Of a stretch of 50,127 bases of DNA, positions 8,280 through 17,917 are shown piece by piece. The position numbers were made by a program, and so were the translations under genes. The DNA is taken from assembly GCA_947629835.1 (NCBI GenBank), contig CANRFH010000005.1, forward strand, positions 1 to 50,127, read 5' to 3'. The notes below the pieces were generated by a model. It made no database searches and had not been told where the DNA came from. It saw only the letters and a list, made by a program, of their open reading frames with translations. This DNA is from an uncultured Clostridia bacterium. Its GTDB lineage: Bacteria; Bacillota; Clostridia; TANB77; CAG-508. Each line of letters begins with the position of its first letter. The first letter of the stretch is position 1.

Positions 8280-9005
8280 TTATTCATTCCAATTATGGAA
8301 AACTTCTGATACATCATCTAATTCATCAAGTCTTTCCAATAATCTCTCCATTTTTTCTGCACCTTTTTCGTCTAAATCTACATAAGTTGTTGGAACCATC
8401 TGTACATCAGCCTCTACAAATGTTAATCCTTTTGCTTCAAGGCTTTCTCTAACAGATGAAAAATCTTCTGGGGAAGTAGTTATTTCATAGAACTCCTCCT
8501 CTGCTGAAAAATCTTCTGCTCCACAATCTAATGCAAGTAGCATAAGATCATCTTCTGACATATCTGTACTTGCTTTTTCTATTACAATTACACCTTTTCT
8601 ATTAAACATATATGATACACATCCAGTAGTTCCAAGACTTCCTCCTGCTTTATCAAATACATGTCTTACATCAGCTGCTGTTCTATTTCTATTATCAGTT
8701 GTTGCATTTACAATTATTGCAACACCGTTTGGTCCATATCCTTCATATGTAATTTCTTCATAATTCTCATTATTTCCTGCTCCTGATGCTCTTTTTATAG
8801 CACTATTTATTGTATCATTTGGCATATTTGCAGCCTTACATTTAGCTATAACATCTTTTAATTTTGAATTTCCCGCTGGGTCAGGTCCTCCTTGTTTTAC
8901 TGCTATTAATAATTCCCTACCAAGCTTTGTAAATACTTTTCCACGAGCTGCATCTGCTTTTCCTTTTTTAGCTTGGATATTATGCCATTTGCTGTGTCCT
9001 GACAT
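8280..9005 (-). CDS. yebC: YebC/TACO1 family translation factor
   Basis: YebC-family proteins were long annotated as transcriptional regulators. More recent work links the family to ribosomes stalled on difficult peptides. The 241 residues begin with the hallmark [19 protein letters not shown] and carry [20 protein letters not shown] and [15 protein letters not shown]. Length is typical. It stands alone. No in-frame CGG and a clean frame. Confidence 0.95.
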   Translation of the reverse strand: MSGHSKWHNIQAKKGKADAARGKVFTKLGRELLIAVKQGGPDPAGNSKLKDVIAKCKAANMPNDTINSAIKRASGAGNNENYEEITYEGYGPNGVAIIVNATTDNRNRTAADVRHVFDKAGGSLGTTGCVSYMFNRKGVIVIEKASTDMSEDDLMLLALDCGAEDFSAEEEFYEITTSPEDFSSVRESLEAKGLTFVEADVQMVPTTYVDLDEKGAEKMERLLERLDELDDVSEVFHNWNE

Positions 9006-9152
9006 AGTTAATTCCTCCTTTTATTTTAAGTGTTTAAATATATACATAATTTCCTACTAATTCATTTTAGCATATTATTATAGCTTTATGCAAGTATTTT
9101 TGCTAATTTTATATACAATATAGCTCTTTTCTAACTTTTTTAGCATTTTATT

Positions 9153-10310
9153 TTAAATCTGTTTAACAAATATTTTACTAAAGGTCTCTTCTATAAATTT
9201 ACTATCATTCATTTTGTTTTCTAGATATTTATTGAAATTATCTTTATTTATCCCATTATCTGCTATGTCATTATAGTTAGGATATAGCTCTTGAATCTGG
9301 TTTCTACTTACTCTATATGAATTTCCACTAAAATTAAAAGTAATATTTTGAACATTATCAATTAAAGAAAATATAGATACTGTATTATATAATAAGCATT
9401 TCTCTAAATATTGATTTTCATTTATATACCAGTCTGTAATATGATAATCAACTGTTAAGCCTAAATTTTCTGAATCTATTTTAAATACATATCCATATTC
9501 TGAAAGTGGTAGACTATCAATTAAATGACTATCATTACTATTGTCTCCTACATATTTACTTTTAAATTTTATTATATTGTCAATTCCTGATTTGTCCCTA
9601 TCAAATGGAGTTATAGGAACAGTTTCTTCTGTATATACTTTTTTTGTATCGACTATATAATATTCATTTTTTGTATTTCGATTTATTCTATAAACATTAC
9701 AAAGTGGAGATTCATAAATAATCATATCCTCACTTGTTTTTATTAAGTAAGAAAACCTTGGAGCTGTATTATTTAATTTCACATTTGCATAGTCTATTCC
9801 TATCAATAATATTAGTCCTAAAAGAAAATACCCAAAGTTTAAAAATAATCTTTTAATATATGATTTTTTCCTATTTAATTTAGAAAAACCTATTAAAGAT
9901 ATAACTAGTCCAAATACAGAATAAATTGATCCCCAACTACTTTCTGATGGAAATATAGTAAATGCTATAAGGGCAAGCCCAAGTCCAAAAAGCATTATCA
10001 TTTGTGCTATTAATTTGTTTTTTTCATATACCTTTTTACTTGTGTAATCAATAGTATCAATGATATTTTTTTCCAGTTTTTCTTGATAATGTTCTTTATC
10101 TACCTTTTCTCCGCTTATTAAGTCATTTAGTGTTACACCAAGTTCTTCACTTAATGGTTTAAGTAAAGAAATATCTGGCATATAGTTTCCATTCTCCCAT
10201 CTTGATATAGTTTTAGAAGTTACTCCTAACTTTTCTGCTAATTTTTCTTGTGTTAATTTTTTTGCTTTTCTATTCTCAGCAATGAATTTTCCTATTTTAA
10301 TAACATCCAT
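9153..10310 (-). CDS. XRE-type helix-turn-helix protein with membrane domain
   Basis: The 385 residues begin with a Cro/CI-type helix-turn-helix (about residues 10-65: LTQEKLAEKLGVTSKTISRWENG). Two or three membrane helices follow (about 105-175) and then an extracytoplasmic or soluble domain of about 200 residues that I do not recognise. The layout suggests a membrane-tethered DNA-binding regulator that senses something outside the cell. The target is unknown. It lies downstream of the type III toxin gene, 103 bases apart. Confidence 0.75.
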   Translation of the reverse strand: MDVIKIGKFIAENRKAKKLTQEKLAEKLGVTSKTISRWENGNYMPDISLLKPLSEELGVTLNDLISGEKVDKEHYQEKLEKNIIDTIDYTSKKVYEKNKLIAQMIMLFGLGLALIAFTIFPSESSWGSIYSVFGLVISLIGFSKLNRKKSYIKRLFLNFGYFLLGLILLIGIDYANVKLNNTAPRFSYLIKTSEDMIIYESPLCNVYRINRNTKNEYYIVDTKKVYTEETVPITPFDRDKSGIDNIIKFKSKYVGDNSNDSHLIDSLPLSEYGYVFKIDSENLGLTVDYHITDWYINENQYLEKCLLYNTVSIFSLIDNVQNITFNFSGNSYRVSRNQIQELYPNYNDIADNGINKDNFNKYLENKMNDSKFIEETFSKIFVKQI

Positions 10311-10412
10311 ATTCTTTTGCTCCTTTCACTTTAAAGTTAGCAAAAACACGTAAAAATTAACACCCCACAAATAGCGAATTGTTTATTTTTTGCATTTATA
10401 CTTACCAATATT

Positions 10413-10910
10413 TTAGTTATTATTTAAGTTTATATATTTTAGGCATTGTTCTTCAAGTTTTTTAAAGTCGCATATATTAAATTTTTCTCTTGTTTCTTTT
10501 TTTAAGCCTAATTGGTATATCTCATTGGCTAACTTTTTTATTCTTTCTCTATTTATATTGCAGTAATGCAATTCCTTACGTAGTAAACTTCGATACTTCT
10601 CATCTTCTTTTAAAAAATCTTTTTGATTTAGATATTCTATTGGGCAAGGAAACATAAAAGAAAATCTTAAAGATGCTATTGATTTTAATTCTTTTGTTTC
10701 TCTATCTTTATCTTTGATTAAAAATACTGTATGGGCTTTTTTAGTATATGAAGACACAGGAGCAAAATAATTAAAATTATTAATTGTAAGTACAATTCCA
10801 CAAAAAAATTTCTTATGTTTTTCATAATTTATATTAGGAATCTTGTTATCTCCATTTTCTCTTAAAAACTTTATATATTCACCATCTACTTCGTAAAATT
10901 TTAATTTCAT
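10413..10910 (-). CDS. toxN: type III toxin-antitoxin endoribonuclease, ToxN/AbiQ family
   Basis: Endoribonuclease toxin held inactive by a repeat RNA and freed during phage infection or loss of the locus. The 165 residues open with KLKFYEVDGEYIKFLRE, then NKIPNINY, KKFFCGIVLTINNFNYFAP and VSSYTKKAH. These match the order and spacing of the ToxN/AbiQ N-terminus (FY...YI.YL...D..VP, F.GIVL..N...Y.APL.S). Length is near the family's 165-175. A tandem-repeat RNA with its own promoter and a terminator hairpin lies directly upstream on the same strand, as in known ToxIN loci. The start follows ggggag. It is not adjacent to visible phage genes. Confidence 0.85.
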   Translation of the reverse strand: MKLKFYEVDGEYIKFLRENGDNKIPNINYEKHKKFFCGIVLTINNFNYFAPVSSYTKKAHTVFLIKDKDRETKELKSIASLRFSFMFPCPIEYLNQKDFLKEDEKYRSLLRKELHYCNINRERIKKLANEIYQLGLKKETREKFNICDFKKLEEQCLKYINLNNN

Positions 10911-10939
10911 TATTGTATCTCCCCTTATATATTAAAATT

Positions 10940-10967
10940 GGGAGTTAAAAACTTAATTTTAACCCCC
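10940..10967 (-). terminator. hairpin between repeat RNA and toxN
   Basis: gggagttaaaa (10940-10950) pairs with ttttaaccccc (10957-10967) with one mismatch, followed on the minus strand by an AT-rich tract. In type III systems a leaky terminator here sets the RNA-to-toxin ratio. Confidence 0.7.
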
Positions 10968-11119
10968 ATAAATTAAATTACGCTTTTATTTTGAGCTAGC
11001 GTTTGCTCGAATATATTGTTCGCCATTTTTTATGAGCTGCGAAACACTCGAATATATCGTTCGCCATTTTTTGTGAGTTGCGAAACACTCGAATTACTAA
11101 ATAGCTATTCTTTATTAGT
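10968..11119 (-). ncRNA. toxI: ToxI-like antitoxin RNA of tandem repeats
   Basis: Minus-strand RNA expected from the promoter at 11126-11155 down to the hairpin before toxN. It contains two 41-base direct repeats (11048-11088 and 11007-11047, differing at three positions) and a degenerate third copy down to about 10985. Each unit reads GTGTTTCGCA, then CTCA, AAAAAATGGCGAAC. Type III toxins cut such RNAs into single repeats that fold into pseudoknots and block the toxin. RNA ends are inferred. Confidence 0.75.
11007..11088 (-). repeat. two 41-bp tandem direct repeats
   Basis: Units at 11007-11047 and 11048-11088 are identical except for t/c at unit position 11, a/g at 26 and c/t at 31. A 7-base start of another unit follows at 11089. 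Confidence 0.9.
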
Positions 11120-11125
11120 ATATTA

Positions 11126-11155
11126 ATTATACTACATTTTTATTCATTATGTCAA
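11126..11155 (-). promoter_or_regulatory. consensus sigmaA promoter for the antitoxin RNA
   Basis: The minus strand carries TTGACA (11150-11155), an 18-base spacer and TATAAT (11126-11131). Both hexamers are perfect consensus, fitting the high RNA excess that type III antitoxins need. Confidence 0.8.
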
Positions 11156-11184
11156 TGCTAATTTACAATTTTACATAGTGTAGC

Positions 11185-11213
11185 TTGTTTATTTTATTCT
11201 CTCATGATATAAT
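11185..11213 (+). promoter_or_regulatory. possible sigmaA promoter of the 11296 gene
   Basis: TTGTTT (11185-11190), 17 bases, TATAAT (11208-11213), divergent from the antitoxin RNA promoter. Confidence 0.5.
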
Positions 11214-11295
11214 AATTGTATTCTTTTTATGTATATTTAGAGGATGAGATTTAACTATCAATTACAAATTTAGCATAATTGCAGGAGGTAAAAAA

Positions 11296-11490
11296 ATGTC
11301 TAATGATCGTTTTGTAAAAGCTGTAAGTGATAGTGTGGCCAATAATGAGCATCATTCAGATCATTGTTCACCTGACTTAATTCCTGGAACCAGCAAGTTT
11401 AGAACTTGTACTCCAACTCCGGATTATTTCTTTTCAAGTGAAAGTGATCTTGAAAAGATAGTTCGCAGTCACAAAATTTCAAAAAAATAA
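11296..11490 (+). CDS. small protein of unknown function (64 residues)
   Basis: I do not recognise it. It is hydrophilic, with a His/Asp/Cys-rich middle (NNEHHSDHCSPD), a second cysteine in RTCTPTPDYFF and a basic end (SHKISKK). It has no signal peptide or membrane helix. An excellent gcaggagg site, its own promoter and a strong terminator show a real transcription unit. A metal-binding role, or a precursor peptide, is possible but unsupported by neighbours: no modifying enzyme lies nearby. Confidence 0.65.
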   Translation: MSNDRFVKAVSDSVANNEHHSDHCSPDLIPGTSKFRTCTPTPDYFFSSESDLEKIVRSHKISKK

Positions 11491-11508
11491 TTTTTCTCTA
11501 AGTGGGCT

Positions 11509-11544
11509 AAGACTGTTGACATTTTTTTGTTAACAGTCTTTTTT
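11509..11544 (+). terminator. terminator of the 11296 gene
   Basis: aagactgttgac (11509-11520) pairs with gttaacagtctt (11529-11540) and is followed by a T-run. Confidence 0.85.
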
Positions 11545-11574
11545 ATTTAATTTATTTCTTACACACGTCTTAGT

Positions 11575-13482
11575 TTAAACTTTTTTTCCTAATTCTTCAA
11601 TCCCTTTTTGACATTCTTCCCATGTAATCATACTTTCTTCAATTTCTTTATTTAATAAATCTATATTGTTTTGTATCTCTCCTACCTTTATATAGTCAGA
11701 ATATATCTCTTCTTTTGTAAGTTCGTTTTGCAGATTAGATATTTCTTCTTCCTTTTTTGAAATTTCTTCTTCAAGTTTTTTTATCTTTCTTTCTAATTTG
11801 TCCTTTTCTTTTAATGGGTTTATATATGCTTGTTTTACTGTTTTTTCCTTTTTTATAGATACATTTTCTTCTAAAATCTCGTTTCTTTTTTCTAAGTAGT
11901 ATTCATATCCATAAGGATAATATATTGCTTTTCCACCTTCAAAACTTAAAATTGAATCTGCAATTTTATTTACAAAAAATCTATCATGTGACACGAAAAT
12001 CAATGTTCCTTTATATTCTTTTAGCATATTTTCTAGTGATTCTTTTCCAACAATATCCATATGATTTGTAGGCTCATCAAGTATTAAAAGATTTGGTCCC
12101 TTTTTTAATATTTTGCTTATAGAAAGTCTTACCTTTTCTCCTCCTGAAAGCATATTTACTTTTTTGAATACGTCGTCTCCTGTGAACATAAATGCTGCTA
12201 ATGAATTTCTTACTTCTGTAACTGTTAAATTTGGAAATTCTTCGTAAAATTCTTCGAATACTGTTTTTTCTGGATGTAGTCCAAGCATTTGTTGGTCAAA
12301 GTATCCTGTTTCTACTTTATGCCCAAATTCAAATTCTCCACTTATTGGTTCTAAGTTTCCTACTAATGTTTTAAGCAATGTTGATTTTCCTGTTCCATTA
12401 CTTCCAATTATACCTAACTTTTGACCTTTATATAAATCAAATGAACATTTTGTTAAGACCTTATCATAACCTATTTCTAAATCTTTTACTGATAAAACAT
12501 TATTTCCACTTTGAGTATTAATTTCAAAATTTGTTTTAAATGTTTTCAAATCATACTTGTTTGGTTCTTCCTTCTTTTCCATTCTTTCGATCTGTTTTAA
12601 TTTTGACATAGCCATTCTTGCTTTTGTTGGCTTATATCTAAATCTATCTGCTATCATTTGTAATCTTTTTATCTCTTTTTGTTGAAATTCAAAATCTTTT
12701 AATTGTTTCTCATAATTAATTCTTTTTTGTTTCTCAAAGAACTCATAGTTTCCGCTATATTCTGTAATTGTTCCATATTCTATTTCATAAATTTTATCCA
12801 CAATTTTATTTAAGAACATTCTATCATGTGAAACTATAACTATTGCTTTTGGATAATCTTTCAAATAGCCTTCAAGCCACTCAATTGCACTAATATCTAA
12901 ATGATTTGTAGGTTCGTCCAAAATTAATAAATCTGGTTTACTGAGAAGTAATTTAATAAATGCAATTTTTGTTCTTTGTCCTCCTGAAAATTCACTTATC
13001 TTTTTATTTTTATCCTCGTTTGTAAATCCAAATTTATTGATTGCTGTTTCATATTCTTTTTTATATGTGTATCCATCTAATAGTTCATATCTATCAAGAG
13101 TTTTAGAATATTCCTTAGCTAATTCTTCTGATGAATTTTTTTGCATTTCTATAACTAAATTTTCTAGTTTTTTCTCTATTTCAATGATTGGTCTATATAC
13201 CTTCAAAATCTCGTCAATCATTGTTATATTATCATCTTCAAAATCAATTTGTTTAAGGTATCCTATTTCTTTTATGCTTTCTTTGTAAATGCTAAATTTT
13301 TCTGTTCCTATTCCTTCTGAAAGTAGTTCATTATCTATAAGTGCTTTTAATAAAGTTGTTTTTCCGCTTCCATTCCTACCTACTATTGCGACTTTTTCTT
13401 TATCTTTTACATCAAAATTTATTTCTTCTAAAATTGTGTCAGCTCCATACGATACAGAGCCATTAGTAATTCTATAATTCAT
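11575..13482 (-). CDS. ABC-F family ATPase
   Basis: Soluble twin-cassette ABC-F protein. These act on the ribosome in translation quality control or antibiotic protection rather than in transport. The 635 residues have Walker A GRNGSGKT (about 35-42) and GSNGTGKS in the second cassette, signatures SGGQRTK and SGGEKVR, and Walker B LLILDEPTNHLD and LLILDEPTNHMD. A linker lies between cassettes, and a C-terminal coiled coil (KLERKIKKLEEEISKKEEE) ends the protein. The subfamily cannot be fixed from sequence alone. The frame is clean. Confidence 0.92.
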   Translation of the reverse strand: MNYRITNGSVSYGADTILEEINFDVKDKEKVAIVGRNGSGKTTLLKALIDNELLSEGIGTEKFSIYKESIKEIGYLKQIDFEDDNITMIDEILKVYRPIIEIEKKLENLVIEMQKNSSEELAKEYSKTLDRYELLDGYTYKKEYETAINKFGFTNEDKNKKISEFSGGQRTKIAFIKLLLSKPDLLILDEPTNHLDISAIEWLEGYLKDYPKAIVIVSHDRMFLNKIVDKIYEIEYGTITEYSGNYEFFEKQKRINYEKQLKDFEFQQKEIKRLQMIADRFRYKPTKARMAMSKLKQIERMEKKEEPNKYDLKTFKTNFEINTQSGNNVLSVKDLEIGYDKVLTKCSFDLYKGQKLGIIGSNGTGKSTLLKTLVGNLEPISGEFEFGHKVETGYFDQQMLGLHPEKTVFEEFYEEFPNLTVTEVRNSLAAFMFTGDDVFKKVNMLSGGEKVRLSISKILKKGPNLLILDEPTNHMDIVGKESLENMLKEYKGTLIFVSHDRFFVNKIADSILSFEGGKAIYYPYGYEYYLEKRNEILEENVSIKKEKTVKQAYINPLKEKDKLERKIKKLEEEISKKEEEISNLQNELTKEEIYSDYIKVGEIQNNIDLLNKEIEESMITWEECQKGIEELGKKV

Positions 13483-13572
13483 TTTATTTCTCCAAGCATA
13501 TTATATTCTTTTTTCTAGCAGTATCATAGCATAAAAATTAAGATTATACAACATTATTTATAATAAAAAAAG

Positions 13573-13591
13573 CCTCCCCACTTAGGGGAGG
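13573..13591 (-). terminator. terminator of the BceAB-like operon
   Basis: cctcccc (13573-13579) pairs with ggggagg (13585-13591), followed on the minus strand by a run of T (A-run at 13564-13570 on the plus strand). Confidence 0.85.
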
Positions 13592-13645
13592 AAAAACTAT
13601 TTTTCACTTATGTTATCAATAGCATTACCGATAATACATATTAAT

Positions 13646-15806
13646 TTATTCTTCTTTAATAATATTTTTACTTCCAAAATATGTTGCCAAAAAGTATGAA
13701 CCATAAATTATACCAATAATTATTACTGTTCCTATAATAGATGGTAATAAGTCATCTTTGGACGCTAGCCCTGACATTATTGTTATTACAAACTGTATTC
13801 CAAAGATAGAATGTATAATTGCTAAAACAAGTGGCATACCAAAAAATATTCCTATTTGACTAAATAATGACTTATTTATCATTTTTTCATCACAACCAAT
13901 CTTCCTTAAAATAGTATATCTTTGTTTATTATCTGTACTTTCTGTTAATTGCTTTAATGCTAAAATGGCTGAACTCGCTATTAAAAATACTATTCCTAAA
14001 TAAATGGCTATAAATAGTACTATTGTTGCTATACCAATACTTGCTTCCCTTAAACTAATTTTTGTAAAGCCATCTAGTTCTATTCCATTATCATTTAGTG
14101 ATTTTATAAGATTTGATGATTCTGCGTTACCTGAAAATATTTTTTCTATTTCTTCTTTTTCTTCATCAGTTGCCACATTATAATTTGCTGATAATAAGTA
14201 CATCTCTTTCATTTCTTCTGTTAAAGGACAACTATCTGGAACTAATATAATTCCTGTATTTGTATGGCTTGTTGACATTGTTATAAATCCTTCTTGACAT
14301 TTATTATATTTTGATTTATACTCTTTTCCTGCAATAGTTAAAGGATAATTTCCTTTTGCCAATACTTTATTTCTTAGCTCTGTTTGACTATCAAAATCAC
14401 AAATGACAATATATTCATCTTCATTTAAAGTATATTCCTTTATTCCATATAATTTTGCCATTTTATTATAATCTGATATTTTTACTATTTCCTCTGCTGT
14501 TCCATAAGCTAAGCCTGGAAATTTTTCTTTAACTTCATTAAAACTATCTCCAAAGAAATCCTTCCAAGTTAAATCATTTGTTGCATACACTTCTATTTCA
14601 ACAATGTCTTTTAATATATTCATATCTAAACCGTTATTTATCAAGGTTTCTTTAATAGGATGTTTTGAATCTTCTCTTTGTTTTTCATTTGTTATTCTTT
14701 TTTCTACTCCATATCTCATATAGCTTTCTTTTAAATTAGCAGTTTTATATAAATTTAAATCTACTGGAGTCATCTCGACTAATTCTCTTTGCATAGTATT
14801 TCTAAGTGCTAAACTAGAAGATAAAACACTAATTGTCATAAATAACATTAAACATATAACACTCATACTTGCAACAGTTGTATTAATCTTATTATTTATT
14901 TGCCTTAAAACAAACATATTTGTATCTTTTAAATAAACATTTTTTATTTTTTGAATAACAGTTATTATAAATCCAGATAAAGACCAAAAAATTAGCACTG
15001 TTCCGAGCAATTCCCATAAGTATAGGTGGTAGCATTTTTTCTGCTGTATTCATTGAATGTACATCTCCTGTTACTTTCCAGTATGCAAAACCTAGAATAC
15101 TTATGCCAAATATAAATACTAAAACAGCTAAAAATGGATTCTTCATTTTTACTTTTTCATTTTTCTTTCCAGCATTTAACAAGTTAATTAGTTTATATCT
15201 TGAAACAGTTATTGTGTTAAAGAACATCACTGCAAGATACATTACTGCAAAATATATGCAAGTCTTTATACAGCTATCCTTTGAAAATACAAATTGAAAT
15301 TCACTCATGTCTGCTTCAAATAACTTGCTAACTAGTATTGACATAAATTGTGATGCAAATACGCCAATTATAAGTCCGGCTGCAAGTGATATTATTCCTA
15401 CAAATACTGTCTCTAATAGAATAATTTTTGATATCTGTCTTTTGCTCATTCCAAGAGTCATATATATACCAAATTCTTTTTTTCTTCTATTTATCAAAAA
15501 ATTATTAGCATATACAATTAATAATCCTAGTACTACTGATACAAACACAGAAACGAATCCTAGCATACCTATCATTAGTTTTATAATTTCTTTTGTAGAC
15601 TGTGATACTTCAAGCATTGCTTGCTGGCTATCTAATGAATTAAACATATAAAAGATTGCAACCCCTAATACTAATGTTAAAAAATATATGCTATAATCTT
15701 TTATGCTTTTAGTCATATTTTTAAGTGATAGTTTTAATATTAGACTACCTTTTGATTTTTTATTTTCATTATAACTAATTTCATATTTTTCTCTATCAAA
15801 GTACAT
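13646..15806 (-). CDS. BceB-like ABC transporter permease, read through one CGG +1 site
   Basis: FtsX-type permease of an antimicrobial-peptide resistance transporter. The two parts join at an in-frame CGG (15003-15005), giving LPPILMGIA-G-TVLIFWSLSGF and about 719 residues. The first part has four membrane helices, including the FtsX segment ILETVFVGIISLAAGLIIG. A large extracytoplasmic domain and three C-terminal helices follow in the second part. Ten helices plus the extracellular loop match BceB-type sensors and transporters. The start overlaps the ATPase gene by 11 bases. Confidence 0.87.
15003..15005 (-). other. in-frame CGG +1 recoding site, permease
   Basis: GCT CGG AAC becomes GCT GGA ACA (Ala-Gly-Thr) within a membrane helix. 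Without recoding the protein would lose its C-terminal two thirds. Confidence 0.87.
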
Positions 15807-16565
15807 TGTTCAAATCACCTCCGAGAAGTGTTTGGACTTCAATTATTTTTTCAAAAAATTGTTTTCTTGAATCTGCTCCTTTGATTAACTCATTAAAGAT
15901 TTTTCCATCTTTTATAAAAAGTATTCTACCAGCATAAGATGCTGTAAATGCATCATGAGTCACCATAAGTATTGTTGCTCCTAAGTTTTTGTTTAAGTAT
16001 TCAAAGTTCTCCAATAATTGTCTTGATGATTTCGAATCTAATGCTCCGAGTAGGCTCGTCTGCAAGTACAATCTTTGGATTTGTTACAATTGCTCTACTA
16101 GAAGCAACTCTTTGTTTTTGACCACCAGAAATTTGATAAGGATACTTTTTTAGAATATCTTTTATCCCTAACTTTTCTGCAATTTCATTTACTCTTTTAT
16201 CAATTTCCTTAGGATTTACCCTTTGAATCGTCAAAGCCAAAGCTATATTTTCATAGCAAGTTAAAGTATCTAACAAATTAAAATCCTGAAATATAAATCC
16301 TAGTTCTTCTCTTCTAAATTTATTTAATTTGTTTCCTTTTAGCCTTGTAATATCCTCATTATTAACAATTATGTGTCCACAAGTTACTCTATCTATCGTA
16401 GATATACAGTTTAAAAGAGTAGTCTTCCCGAGAACCTGATGCTCCCATTATTCCTACAAATTCTCCTTTGTTTACACTAAAACTAATGTTGTCTATTGCT
16501 TTTGTTAAGTTCGATTTTGTGCCATAGTATTTTCCGATATTTTGTACATCTAAAATTTTTTCCAT
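15796..16565 (-). CDS. BceA-like ABC transporter ATPase, read through two CGG +1 sites
   Basis: ATP-binding subunit that drives the BceB-like permease. Joined at two in-frame CGG codons, it gives 255 residues, the usual size. The first join is inside the Walker A motif (GASGS-G-KTTLL). The second is just after Walker B (VLADEPT-G-ALDSKSS). The Q-loop FQDFNLL and the signature ISGGQKQRVA sit between, and the H-loop VTHDAFTASYA follows. Both skipped sites restore invariant family glycines. The start at 16565 follows gggagt and a TATAAT at 16595-16600. Confidence 0.92.
16046..16048 (-). other. in-frame CGG +1 recoding site 2, BceA-like ATPase
   Basis: ACT CGG AGC becomes ACT GGA GCA, restoring DEPTGALD after Walker B. 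Confidence 0.93.
16428..16430 (-). other. in-frame CGG +1 recoding site 1, BceA-like ATPase Walker A
   Basis: TCT CGG GAA becomes TCT GGG AAG, restoring the P-loop GSGKTT. Confidence 0.93.
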
Positions 16566-16594
16566 ATTAATAACTCCCTTCTCCCTTAACTAAG

Positions 16595-16600
16595 ATTATA
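16595..16600 (-). promoter_or_regulatory. -10 element of the BceA-like operon
   Basis: The minus strand reads TATAAT about 30 bases upstream of the ATPase start, with the response-regulator site 45 bases further upstream and no good -35, as expected for an activated promoter. Confidence 0.5.
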
Positions 16601-16643
16601 ATGGGTTTTTAAAAAAGTTACCATCGATTATTCTTACAAAGCA

Positions 16644-16659
16644 CTTACAATTTTGTAAG
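16644..16659. promoter_or_regulatory. BceR-type response regulator operator upstream of the ATPase gene
   Basis: CTTACAATTTTGTAAG is a perfect palindrome fitting TNACA-N4-TGTAA, the consensus reported for BceR-like regulators. A second half site (cttaca, 16633-16638) lies beside it. The same palindrome occurs upstream of the response regulator gene at 18753-18770. Confidence 0.75.
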
Positions 16660-16699
16660 ATTTCTTATATTATAATTCATATTAGATTAGCTAAAACTA

Positions 16700-16827
16700 G
16701 CCAAACGCAGAAGTTTTATATTTTTTTTGAAAGAAAATGTTCGAACAGCCTGCTGCTTACGGATTACTCCTTGACCTTTCGAAATTTTCTTGAAAACAAA
16801 AATATAAAAGCTCCGACGAGATTTGGC
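16700..16827. repeat. imperfect inverted-repeat element between ATPase and kinase genes
   Basis: Arms of about 46-50 bases (16700-16745 and 16778-16827) match imperfectly as inverted copies, enclosing about 32 bases. Together with the operator region this fills the 297-base gap 16566-16862. No open frame is seen in it. Confidence 0.6.
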
Positions 16828-16862
16828 GGAAATTTTAGTACAAACTATGAATTGTAGCTTTT

Positions 16863-17883
16863 TTAATTTAATGAAATATAGCTACTGTTTGGGAATATTA
16901 ATCTAAGTTCTGTGCCTTCATTTTGCACTGATTCTACCTCAATTCCTATTCCTAATTTATCACATAATTTTTTACATAAATATAGCCCTATACCAGTAGA
17001 TTTCTTATTTAAGTTTCTACCATTTGTTCCTGTAAATCCTTTATCAAATACTCTGCTTATCTCTCCTTTTTCTATTCCCATTCCATTATCTTTAATATAT
17101 AAAACTACATTTTCTTTTCCCTGCTTTGCAAAAAATTCAATCTCAGACTGCTTGTCCGCTTTTCTATACTTTATACTATTTTGAATAACTTGATTTAGAA
17201 TAAATATTATCCACTTACTATCAGTATTTACATATAAATTTAAGTCGTGTATATTGATAGATATCTTTTCTCCTATTAAAACCTTTTTATTCTTTTTTAT
17301 GCATTCGTTTACCATTTCTTCTAAGCTATTCTTTTTTATATAATAATCTTTATCTACTGTATTACTCCTAGCATAATACAAAGCTTGTTCAACATAGTTT
17401 TCTATCTTATCCAATTCCTCATCTATGCTTTCGGTTGCTTTTGTTTTATTATTTTCAATAATCATTTTTCCGGTTAGCTATTGGTATTTTTATTTCGTGA
17501 ATCCACATTTCTATATATTCTTTATAATCTTCTGTTAAATATTTATATTTATTTACATTTTCTAGCATTGATTTATTTACTTGTTCTAGTATTTCTTTTA
17601 ATATATCTCCTTCGATAAAATCAGGGCTTTTTATAATCTCTGTTATTAAATATTTTTCTTCTAGTTCATTTAACAACTTATAAATATTTGTATAATATTT
17701 CCTCTTTCTTAGGTATTCAATTACGATTGACATAAAATATAGTTCCATAATTATTATCGGAATATATATTTTTATAAAATTTCCAAAAGGATATGCTATC
17801 AAAAATATTTCTATTGTTGCGATTTCAAACATAATTAATGAAATCTGTAATATTTTATCTTTTAAAAATAAGCTAAATTTCAT
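16863..17883 (-). CDS. BceS-like intramembrane-sensing histidine kinase, read through one CGG +1 site
   Basis: Histidine kinase of the short, two-helix type that senses through its partner ABC transporter. Helices lie at about residues 13-32 and 38-57 with almost no extracellular loop. H129 in the box WIHEIKIPIAN is the phosphorylation site. Directly after it the frame meets CGG (17470-17472). Skipping the C gives IPIAN-G-KMIIENN and the catalytic domain, with QNSIKYR (N-box), DNGMGIEKGE (G1) and STGIGLYLCKKLC (G2). The product is about 339 residues. It lies downstream of the response regulator gene. Confidence 0.9.
17470..17472 (-). other. in-frame CGG +1 recoding site, histidine kinase
   Basis: AAC CGG AAA becomes AAC GGA AAA. 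It joins the dimerisation/phosphoacceptor part to the ATPase part. Without recoding a kinase lacking its catalytic domain would be made. Confidence 0.9.
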
Positions 17884-17917
17884 ATTTATTAATCATCTCC
17901 ATTTACAAAAATTCGTC

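Noticed and set aside
11007..11088. CRISPR array
   Set aside because: Units are directly adjacent with no unique spacers and there are no cas genes. The position before a ToxN-like gene fits a type III antitoxin RNA.
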